From DATMXT01 sp035560415 (GTDB lineage Bacteria > Bacillota > Clostridia > Oscillospirales > Feifaniaceae), in contig DATMZG010000081.1 of the NCBI GenBank assembly GCA_035560415.1, positions 1 through 19,388 on the forward strand: a DNA stretch of 19,388 nt. Direction: 5' to 3'. Under the pieces are notes generated by a model. It was not told where the DNA came from and ran no database searches. It worked only from the letters and a program-made list of their open reading frames with translations. A program made the translations under genes and the position numbers. Shown here piece after piece: positions 14,218 through 19,388 of this stretch; the stretch's first letter is position 1; every line of letters begins with the position of its first letter.

Positions 14218-14862
14218 CTATGCCCTGAAATAGTCGAGCTTCTTCTCGGCGTAGCCCAGCAATAGCGTCAGCACGCCGCAGAAAATCAAAAAGAAAATGG
14301 CGGTCGAGAAGAGCGGCCAAATGAGGCCCTTTGTCGCGAACTCCTTGGACATCATGATGATCTCCTTGTTCGCAATGACGTTAGCCAGGGCCGTGTCCTT
14401 AATGAGGGTCATCACCTCGTTGCCCATGGGCGGGAGGATGCGCTTGACCACCTGCAGCAGCGTGACATGGAAGAAAATCTGGCTTTTCTTCATGCCGAGC
14501 ACCTGGCCCGCCTCATACTGTCCGCGGGGAATGCCTTCAATGCCGCCGCGGTAAATTTCCGAGAAATAGCAGGCGTAGTTGATGACAAAGGCGACAATGG
14601 CCGCCGGCACCCGGGGCAGGGCGGTGCCGCTCCAAATGAGGCCCGGCCCGTAAAAAATCACAATGACCTGAAGCATCAGGGGCGTGCCGCGGATGCACCA
14701 GACAAAGGTCTTCACGAGCCACCGAAGGGGCGTCACCCGGCTCATGGAGCCAAAGGAGATGAAAAGTCCCAGCGGCAGCGCAAAGGCCAAGGTGACAAAG
14801 AAAATTGTGCAGTTGATGCCAAAGCTCTGGAGCAGCTTTGAGAAAATAACGGAAGGACTCAT
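14218..14862 (-). CDS. polar amino acid ABC transporter permease
   Basis: A 214-residue membrane protein of the HisM/GlnP family. It shows the N-terminal permease motif VKTFVWCIRGTPLMLQVIVI (50-69) and the cytoplasmic coupling motif EIYRGGIEGIPRGQYEAGQV (102-121) with LGMKKSQIFFHVTLLQVVKRILPP after it. Length is normal for this family, and with only one permease gene it would work as a homodimer. The ribosome site is weak (TAGGT before ATG), which fits a permease made at lower level than the binding protein. A GC-rich hairpin separates it from the binding-protein gene. Confidence 0.93.
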   Translation of the reverse strand: MSPSVIFSKLLQSFGINCTIFFVTLAFALPLGLFISFGSMSRVTPLRWLVKTFVWCIRGTPLMLQVIVIFYGPGLIWSGTALPRVPAAIVAFVINYACYFSEIYRGGIEGIPRGQYEAGQVLGMKKSQIFFHVTLLQVVKRILPPMGNEVMTLIKDTALANVIANKEIIMMSKEFATKGLIWPLFSTAIFFLIFCGVLTLLLGYAEKKLDYFRA

Positions 14863-14903
14863 CAGAAACCTACTTTACCTACTTTGACGTTTAACGACAG
14901 AAT

Positions 14904-14932
14904 GGGGCAGGGGAGTTTCCTCCCCCGGCCCC
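14904..14932 (-). other. intra-operon hairpin between binding protein and permease
   Basis: On the minus strand GGGGCCGGGGGAG pairs with CTCCCCTGCCCC (one small internal mismatch) around GAAA. No T-run follows, so it is more likely an mRNA-stabilising or processing element behind the binding-protein gene than a terminator. Confidence 0.55.
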
Positions 14933-14957
14933 AAGAGCTCAATTATGATGCAAGAAA

Positions 14958-15791
14958 TTACTCGGCGAGGCTCAGGCCGTATTTCTCGGCGAGGGCGGGC
15001 AGGGTGCCGTCGGCGATGAGCTCGGCCATGATCTCGTTGACCTTGGTGCACAGCGTGCTGTCCTTGCGGAAGCCGATGCCGTACTCCTCCACCGAGAGTT
15101 CGAGGCCGTCGACCATCTGCAGCTCGGCGTAGTCGGTTCCTTCACCCACCATGCTCTTGGCAAGGGTCCAGTCGAGCACTGCGGCGTCGGAGGTGCCGGC
15201 CTTGACTTCCATCAGGGCGTCGGTCTGCTTGGAGACGGCGACGTAGGTGGCCTTTGCGAGGTCGGCGTCGCCCGCGATGACGCTCTCGCCGGCGGAGCCG
15301 GCTTCAGCGACGAGGTTTGCGCCCGCGAGGGAGGCGGTATCGGTATATTTGGTGGCGTCGGCCGAGCGGATGACGACGACCTGCATGTTTTTGACATAGG
15401 GCTCGGAGACGGCGATGTTCGCTTTGAGTTCTTCAGTGATGGTCATGCCGTTCCAGATGCAGTCGATGCTCTTGGCGTCGAGCTCAATGACCTTGGTGTC
15501 CCAGTTGATTTCAACAAACTCGGGGGTGACGCCGAGCTTCCCGCAGACGGCGTTCGCAAACTCGGTGTCAAAGCCGGTGAAGTTGCCGGCGGCGTCGGTG
15601 TAGTTCATGGGCTCGTAGACCGTGTAGCCGATGAGCAGCTTTCCGTTCGCCGTGACATAGGACAGGTCGTCTTCGGCAACGGGGGTCTCGGGGGTCTCGG
15701 GCACTTCGGCGTCGGCTTTTTTGGCGCAGGCGGCAAGCGTAAAGACCAGCACAATGGCAAGCAAAAGGGCTGCGAACTTTTTGACCTTCAT
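14958..15791 (-). CDS. polar amino acid ABC binding lipoprotein (SBP family 3)
   Basis: A 277-residue lipoprotein. The signal peptide MKVKKFAALLLAIVLVFT leads to the lipobox LAAC with Cys22 lipidated. After an acidic Pro-rich linker comes the SBP_bac_3 fold, recognised by GKLLIGYTVYEPMNYTDAAG and the signature GFDTEFANAVCGKLG, then WNGMTITEELKANIAVSEPY. Related proteins bind glutamine, arginine, histidine or cystine; the exact ligand cannot be read here. The start at 15791 follows GGAGG by 9 bases and begins the signal peptide; an in-frame ATG at 15860 is too far upstream. First gene of the operon with the permease and ATPase. Confidence 0.94.
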   Translation of the reverse strand: MKVKKFAALLLAIVLVFTLAACAKKADAEVPETPETPVAEDDLSYVTANGKLLIGYTVYEPMNYTDAAGNFTGFDTEFANAVCGKLGVTPEFVEINWDTKVIELDAKSIDCIWNGMTITEELKANIAVSEPYVKNMQVVVIRSADATKYTDTASLAGANLVAEAGSAGESVIAGDADLAKATYVAVSKQTDALMEVKAGTSDAAVLDWTLAKSMVGEGTDYAELQMVDGLELSVEEYGIGFRKDSTLCTKVNEIMAELIADGTLPALAEKYGLSLAE

Positions 15792-15835
15792 GGGATGTAT
15801 CCTCCAGAAATATTTATTTTTATGTCCGTTGGTGG

Positions 15836-15849
15836 TATACTTTCGTATA
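15836..15849. promoter_or_regulatory. possible operator at the start of the polar amino acid operon
   Basis: TATAC-TTTC-GTATA is a perfect inverted repeat covering the expected transcription start and part of the -10 of the minus-strand promoter, the classic place for a repressor site. It does not fit the CodY, ArgR or TnrA consensus as I remember them. Confidence 0.4.
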
Positions 15850-15875
15850 TTATCACACAAACGCGCCGATGTGAA
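15847..15875 (-). promoter_or_regulatory. promoter of the polar amino acid ABC operon
   Basis: On the minus strand TTCACA (15875-15870), 17 bases, TAATAT (15852-15847). The -35 matches at five of six positions; the -10 is weaker. An overlapping GATAAT one step upstream is an alternative -10. Confidence 0.5.
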
Positions 15876-15927
15876 GAACTATTTGCCATTCTCAGATAAA
15901 TTCTTATGTCAAAACAAAAAACCCTGT

Positions 15928-15962
15928 CATTTTGGCCAACGGTTTGGGCATTTTGGTATAAA
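15928..15962 (+). promoter_or_regulatory. possible promoter with direct repeats before the 70-residue gene
   Basis: TGGTATAAA (15954-15962) is an extended -10 element. CATTTTGG occurs at 15928-15935 and again at 15949-15956, exactly 21 bases (two helical turns) apart. The rest of the gap 15876-16001 is AT-rich and shows no gene. Confidence 0.4.
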
Positions 15963-16020
15963 AACCACTTAAAAATCAATAATAGAGCCGTACGCATGAA
16001 CAGGAGGTGTCTGCATCAAA

Positions 16021-16233
16021 ATGGATACAAAACACGGAATTCACATGACCACCCGCGACAGAGTGCTTTTGGCGTGGGAGGATTCCATGGAGCTCGTGCG
16101 GGATTTCCAGAGCTACGCAAACGAAATTGAAGACGACAAAAAAGTCTATGAAGTGTTTAAGGAGTTTGCCGAGGATGAAGGCCTTCACGCTTCGAAACTG
16201 CTTGAAATCCTAAAAGAATACGACGCGAAATGA
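16021..16233 (+). CDS. small helical ferritin-like/rubrerythrin-like protein
   Basis: A 70-residue acidic, all-helical protein. The second half, FKEFAEDEGLHASKLLEIL, holds an ExxH pair (Glu53, His56) like one metal-ligand helix of rubrerythrins and ferritin-like proteins, and the first half (VLLAWEDSMELVRDFQSYAN) could be a second helix with acidic residues. With only two helices it would need to dimerise to make a four-helix bundle. Function is not established; a di-iron role is only a suggestion. AGGAGGT lies 12 bases before the ATG, slightly far but convincing. It is monocistronic with its own terminator and converges on the GNAT gene. Confidence 0.8.
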   Translation: MDTKHGIHMTTRDRVLLAWEDSMELVRDFQSYANEIEDDKKVYEVFKEFAEDEGLHASKLLEILKEYDAK

Positions 16234-16237
16234 GCGG

Positions 16238-16276
16238 CGGCGGCAGCCAAAGGATTACGGCTGCCGCCGTCATTTT
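16238..16276 (+). terminator. intrinsic terminator of the 70-residue gene
   Basis: CGGCGGCAGCC (16238-16248) pairs perfectly with GGCTGCCGCCG (16259-16269), 11 pairs and a 10-base loop, followed by TCATTTT. It starts 4 bases after the stop codon. Confidence 0.75.
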
Positions 16277-16359
16277 CCGCATAACCATGCAGCAAAGGGG
16301 AATGTACAAACATTTGATGAAGGGGCGGCCCTTTGCCGTCCGCTGTTTTTGCGCGGGCG

Positions 16360-16779
16360 TCAGAGGTAGAGCGCGTATTTGCGGCTTGGCGCTCTTTTGA
16401 AGCCGGCCGCCTCATAGAGCCTGTGGGCCGGGGCCGCCTCCTCGAGGCAGGTGAGGGAGATGGACTTGTAGCCCTGCGCTTTGGCATATTCTTTGGCGTA
16501 GTCCATCAGGGCCCGCCCGACGCCCCGCCCGCGGGCTGGGGCTGTCACCGCCACGTTGAAGAGCTCAAGACAGGGCTGAAAGCCGAATGTAAACAGTTCA
16601 ATTTTATAGAGCGTCATGCTGCCTAAGAGCGCACCGTCCTCCTTCGCGACGACGATGTCATAGGCGTCGCTCTCCTTGTAGCTTTCAACGTAGCCTTCAA
16701 TGCTGCTGTTTCCGAAACACTCGTCCATGAGTGCCTTGTAGGCCGGAAGGTCGCTGACTTTCAGTTTTTCAATGGTCAC
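16360..16779 (-). CDS. GNAT family N-acetyltransferase
   Basis: A 139-residue acetyltransferase using acetyl-CoA. The GNAT core is recognised by ELFNVAVTAPARGRGVGRAL (71-90), where RGRGVG (83-88) is the pyrophosphate-binding motif A, and by the C-terminal HRLYEAAGFKRAPSRKYALYL, where YEAAGF is the usual motif B end. The substrate cannot be deduced. The start is taken as GTG at 16779, because AAAGGAG lies 10 bases before it and the homologous start TIEKLKVSDLPAY follows; it overlaps the end of TmcAL by 11 bases. The longer frame to 16866 would run inside TmcAL. The pair is therefore probably translationally coupled. Confidence 0.88.
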   Translation of the reverse strand: MTIEKLKVSDLPAYKALMDECFGNSSIEGYVESYKESDAYDIVVAKEDGALLGSMTLYKIELFTFGFQPCLELFNVAVTAPARGRGVGRALMDYAKEYAKAQGYKSISLTCLEEAAPAHRLYEAAGFKRAPSRKYALYL

Positions 16780-17797
16780 GGTAGTAAATCTCCTTTGTGT
16801 ATTCTTCCCCGCAGGGGTGGGGATGCTTTGTGCCAAGCGCATACAGGTCTGTGCAGCGGGCTTCAAGGGCGAGATCGGCCCGCGCGGCCTTTGTCACGGC
16901 GGGCAGTGCGGCCTCTTTGATGACTTTGCGCCCGACGCGGTCAAGGGCCAGCACGCGAAGTGCAGAGGGCGTTGGGACGTCCGGCAGGTCGAGGAAAGCC
17001 CGCAGCAGAATGCGCCGGATGCGCGCCTTCGTGTACCGCTTGGTGCAGACCCGGTCGATGACTTCGTCCACAGTGAGGGCCTCCCTGACGGCGGCCCAAA
17101 TGCGGTTTTCAAGCCCTTCGGTCACATCGGGCAGCGTGACGTAATATTCAGGCGAAAGCGTGCGCAGGCGGGCCAGCATGGCCCGGTCGAGATATTTCAT
17201 CTCATGGGTGCCCTCGCCGCCGTAGAGCTTTGCCCGAAGCAGGGAGGCCCGCTCGGACGCGGGGTCTCTGAGGACACTGAAAGGCGTGATGGAAAGTCCC
17301 TGCCGCCGTATGGCGGCACAGTATTCGATACCTAAGGTGTTGTTCGGCGTGTCGAGCAGAAAGCCCAGTTCCCCCAAGGCCGCCTTGCAGGCGACGGGGT
17401 AGGAGAGCCCCTTTTCCATTTCGGCCTTCACCGCATCTAACCGCTGGGAGAGGGTCAAGGCCGCCCGGTCGAGCAGGGCCGCGTCCCCGCATTCGCTGCC
17501 AAAGCTGACGACCGCGGCGTGAAGCGCCGCCATCAGGGCCACGCCGGACTCGGCGTACCCCTGCGCCGACTGGAGCACGCAGGCGGTCGGAATTTCCACC
17601 ACTAAATTCATGCCGGCGTCGACGGCGCTTTTGGCCCTCGCCCATTTGTCGTAAATCGCAAGGTCGCCGCGCTGCACAAAGTTGCCCGACATGACGCCGA
17701 CGACGGCGTCAAAGCCCTCGGCTTTTGTCAGCTCGATGTGCCGGCGGTGGCCGGCGTGAAGAGGGTTGTATTCGCAAAGGATTGCGGCAATCGTCAT
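16769..17797 (-). CDS. tmcAL: tRNA(Met) cytidine acetate ligase TmcAL (YlbM family)
   Basis: A 342-residue nucleotidyltransferase-like protein. TmcAL activates acetate with ATP and transfers it to the wobble cytidine of elongator tRNA-Met, forming ac4C34. Visible family motifs are AAILCEYNPLHAGHRRH (residues 4-20, the HxGH nucleotide site, NPxHxGH), VMSGNFVQRGD (35-45), KWARAKSAVDAGMNLVVEIP, SFGSECGD and DTPNNTLGIEY. After that the usual GAxYHD...SATAIR region is not recognisable: the sequence reads SVLRDPASERASLLRAKLYG. The protein is also shorter than the roughly 400 residues usual for the family. The start follows AGGGAG by 8 bases. It is divergent from ackA across a 95-base gap, and both enzymes use acetate. 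Confidence 0.88.
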   Translation of the reverse strand: MTIAAILCEYNPLHAGHRRHIELTKAEGFDAVVGVMSGNFVQRGDLAIYDKWARAKSAVDAGMNLVVEIPTACVLQSAQGYAESGVALMAALHAAVVSFGSECGDAALLDRAALTLSQRLDAVKAEMEKGLSYPVACKAALGELGFLLDTPNNTLGIEYCAAIRRQGLSITPFSVLRDPASERASLLRAKLYGGEGTHEMKYLDRAMLARLRTLSPEYYVTLPDVTEGLENRIWAAVREALTVDEVIDRVCTKRYTKARIRRILLRAFLDLPDVPTPSALRVLALDRVGRKVIKEAALPAVTKAARADLALEARCTDLYALGTKHPHPCGEEYTKEIYYRDH

Positions 17798-17827
17798 TGT
17801 TTTTTCTCCCTACATTGCTGAAAACGC

Positions 17828-17856
17828 TTGAAAAACATCGGTTTATAGACTATACT
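17828..17856 (+). promoter_or_regulatory. promoter of ackA
   Basis: TTGAAA (17828-17833), 17 bases, TATACT (17851-17856), with start of transcription expected near 17863. The same gap must hold the minus-strand tmcAL promoter; TATAAA read on the minus strand at 17842-17847 overlaps the ackA spacer but has no good -35. Confidence 0.78.
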
Positions 17857-17892
17857 TAAACAGCTGATTCACAAAAAAAACTGGAGGTAAAC

Positions 17893-19086
17893 ATGAAGAT
17901 TCTCGTAATTAACGCCGGCAGCTCTTCGCTCAAGTACCAGCTCATCGAGACCGACAACAACGACGTGCTGGCCAAGGGCCTGTGCGAGCGCATCGGCATC
18001 GACGGCAAGCTGTCGCACAAGAGCGTCAAGGGCGAGCACAAGGCCGACGTGGCCATGAAAAACCATTCCGACGCCATCAAGGTCGTCATCGACTCCATCA
18101 CGAGCCCCGAGTACGGCTGCATCTCCTCGCTCTCCGAGATCGCCGCGGTCGGCCACCGCGTTGTGCACGGCTCCGAAACCTTCTCCGGTTCGGTCAAAAT
18201 CACCGAAGCCGTCATGAAATCGCTTGAGGAGTGCTCAGAGCTTGCTCCCTTGCACAACCCGCCGAACATCGTCGGCATCAACGCCTGCAAGGAGGTCATG
18301 GGGGACGACATTCCCATGGTCGGCGTCTTTGATACCGCTTTCCACCAGACCATGCCGCCCAAGGCCTACATTTACGGCCTGCCCTACGAGTATTACGAGA
18401 AGTACAAAGTCCGCAAGTTCGGCTTCCACGGCACCTCCCACCGCTATGTCTCGGCAAAGGCCGCCGAAATGCTCGGCAAAAAGCCCGAGGCATGCAAAAT
18501 CATCACCTGCCACCTTGGCAACGGCTCCTCCATCACGGCCGTCGACTGCGGCAAGTCGGTTGACACCTCCATGGGCTTCACGCCGCTCGAGGGCCTTGCG
18601 ATGGGCACCCGCTCGGGCTCCATGGACCCCGCCATCGTCACTTTCCTGATGGATAAGGAAGGGCTTGACACCGCCGGCATCAACAGCGTCATGAACAAGA
18701 AGTCGGGCGTTTTAGGCGTATCCGGCGTCTCCTCCGACTTCCGCGACCTTGAAATGGCCGCGGCCGAGGGCAACAAGCGGGCCGAGCTCGCCATTGAGAT
18801 GTTTGCCTACCAGGTCAAAAAATATATCGGCTCATATGCAGCCGCCATGGGCGGCGTCGACGCCGTCGTCTTCACGGCGGGCGTCGGCGAGAACGGCATC
18901 GGTATCCGCGCCAAGTGCGTCGAAGGGCTCGAGTTCATGGGCATCAAAATTGACGCCGAGAAGAACAACGTGCGCGGCAAGGATACCGACGTCTCGGCAA
19001 AGGACGCGACGGTCAAGACCTTTGTCATCGCCACAAACGAGGAGCTCATGATCGCGCTTGACACTAAGGAGATCGTCACGAAGTAG
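17893..19086 (+). CDS. ackA: acetate kinase
   Basis: A 397-residue enzyme that interconverts acetyl phosphate plus ADP and acetate plus ATP, the energy-yielding last step of acetate fermentation, in the cytoplasm. All the key residues can be placed: Asn7 in VINAGSSSLKYQL, Arg89 in VGHRVVHGSE, Asp147 in GVFDTAFHQTMP, His179 in FGFHGTSHRY, the ATP loop CHLGNGSS, Arg240 in MGTRSGSMDP and the C-terminal NEELMIA glutamates. HGSE instead of HGGE is a minor change. Length is normal. GGAGGT lies 6 bases before the start. The usual partner pta (phosphotransacetylase) is not next to it here, as a strong terminator follows. Confidence 0.98.
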   Translation: MKILVINAGSSSLKYQLIETDNNDVLAKGLCERIGIDGKLSHKSVKGEHKADVAMKNHSDAIKVVIDSITSPEYGCISSLSEIAAVGHRVVHGSETFSGSVKITEAVMKSLEECSELAPLHNPPNIVGINACKEVMGDDIPMVGVFDTAFHQTMPPKAYIYGLPYEYYEKYKVRKFGFHGTSHRYVSAKAAEMLGKKPEACKIITCHLGNGSSITAVDCGKSVDTSMGFTPLEGLAMGTRSGSMDPAIVTFLMDKEGLDTAGINSVMNKKSGVLGVSGVSSDFRDLEMAAAEGNKRAELAIEMFAYQVKKYIGSYAAAMGGVDAVVFTAGVGENGIGIRAKCVEGLEFMGIKIDAEKNNVRGKDTDVSAKDATVKTFVIATNEELMIALDTKEIVTK

Positions 19087-19102
19087 TTGTGAGTTCACAG
19101 TT

Positions 19103-19133
19103 CGGCCGCCCGGGGACGGGCGGCCGATTTTTT
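19103..19133 (+). terminator. intrinsic terminator of ackA
   Basis: CGGCCGCCCG (19103-19112) pairs perfectly with CGGGCGGCCG (19117-19126) around GGGA, followed by ATTTTTT. It starts 16 bases after the ackA stop. It also lies just past the stop of the converging minus-strand gene, but the T-run serves only the plus strand. Confidence 0.92.
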
Positions 19134-19388
19134 AGCTTTTCTTGTGCTCCCTGACATAGACCAGCTTGTTGTTGGAGCTCTGGGCCTGAACCGATTTTAC
19201 GTCGACCGAGCCGAGCGACTTGATGAAGAGCGTGAGCTTGGAAAAGCCGAAGTTGCGCACGTCGAAGTCGGGATACCGGCGGTTGAGCATGTTGGCGAGG
19301 TCGCTGATGAAGACCCAGTCCTCCTCATCCTCAGTGTTCTCACGGACGTAGCTGAGGATTGCCTCCTCAATGGTCTCAAGCGAGGTCA
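19132..19388 (-). CDS. C-terminus of an OST-HTH/LOTUS domain protein (probably NYN-type), partial
   Basis: An open frame entering from the right edge, 85 full codons to a TAA at 19132-19134. The visible sequence begins SLETIEEAILSYV, continues EDWVFISDLANMLNRRYPDF and DVRNFGFSKLTLFIKSLGSV, and ends KLVYVREHKKS. The pattern RYPDFDxRNxGFxKLxxFI is the hallmark of the OST-HTH/LOTUS winged-helix domain, an RNA-binding module that in bacteria is commonly fused to the C-terminus of a NYN (PIN-like, LabA) ribonuclease domain. The nuclease domain would be outside the window, so its presence is inference. The gene converges on ackA. Confidence 0.78.
   Translation of the reverse strand, partial: TSLETIEEAILSYVRENTEDEEDWVFISDLANMLNRRYPDFDVRNFGFSKLTLFIKSLGSVDVKSVQAQSSNNKLVYVREHKKS

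Noticed and set aside
1..19388. CRISPR arrays, insertion sequences, tRNA or rRNA genes, phage modules
   Set aside because: No regularly spaced repeats, transposase or integrase motifs, tRNA cloverleaf or rRNA signatures were found on either strand.

Overview
The window looks like chromosomal DNA of a high-GC, low-transposon Clostridia-type Firmicute (my best guess is an Oscillospirales-like gut anaerobe). The basis is Gram-positive style ribosome binding sites (AGGAGG), lipobox signal peptides on all three transporter binding proteins, consensus sigma-A promoters, intrinsic terminators after most units, and a gene set (PheB-type ACT protein plus thrB, TmcAL divergent from ackA, a NYN/LOTUS-type C-terminus) familiar from that group. 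The species cannot be named from the sequence alone. I see no mobile element, CRISPR array, tRNA or rRNA.

Layout. Positions 1-210 hold no gene, only a foldable AT/GC-mixed spacer and a terminator. An AI-2E family membrane protein (211-1314, minus) is divergent from a PheB-like ACT protein and homoserine kinase ThrB (1392-2786, plus). A 495-base gene-free stretch follows (2787-3281). It contains a 64-base inverted repeat, a perfect TTGACA-17-TATAAT promoter, and a roughly 360-nt structured leader that ends in a strong intrinsic terminator just before a three-gene ABC importer of the TrpXYZ type (3282-6049). I could not match this leader to any riboswitch or T-box class I know, and it is the best candidate here for something undescribed. 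A MutT/Nudix gene (6139-6531) stands alone. Next comes a complete branched-chain amino acid type ABC operon livK-H-M-G-F (6732-11649), with a terminator-like hairpin pair between the binding protein and the permeases.

On the minus strand, 11731-15791 holds an uncharacterised FGxG-motif protein, ribosomal protein L25/Ctc with its own promoter and a terminator-like hairpin in its leader, and a polar amino acid ABC operon (binding protein, permease, ATPase). A 70-residue ferritin-like mini-protein (16021-16233, plus) converges on a minus-strand TmcAL-GNAT pair (16360-17797). TmcAL is divergent from acetate kinase ackA (17893-19086). The window ends inside a minus-strand gene whose visible C-terminus looks like an OST-HTH/LOTUS RNA-binding domain.

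Functionally the window is dominated by amino acid or related small-molecule import (three ABC systems) and threonine synthesis, with acetate metabolism (ackA, acetate-using TmcAL) at the right. Expression control by RNA (orphan leader, L25 leader hairpin, intra-operon hairpins) is the recurring theme.
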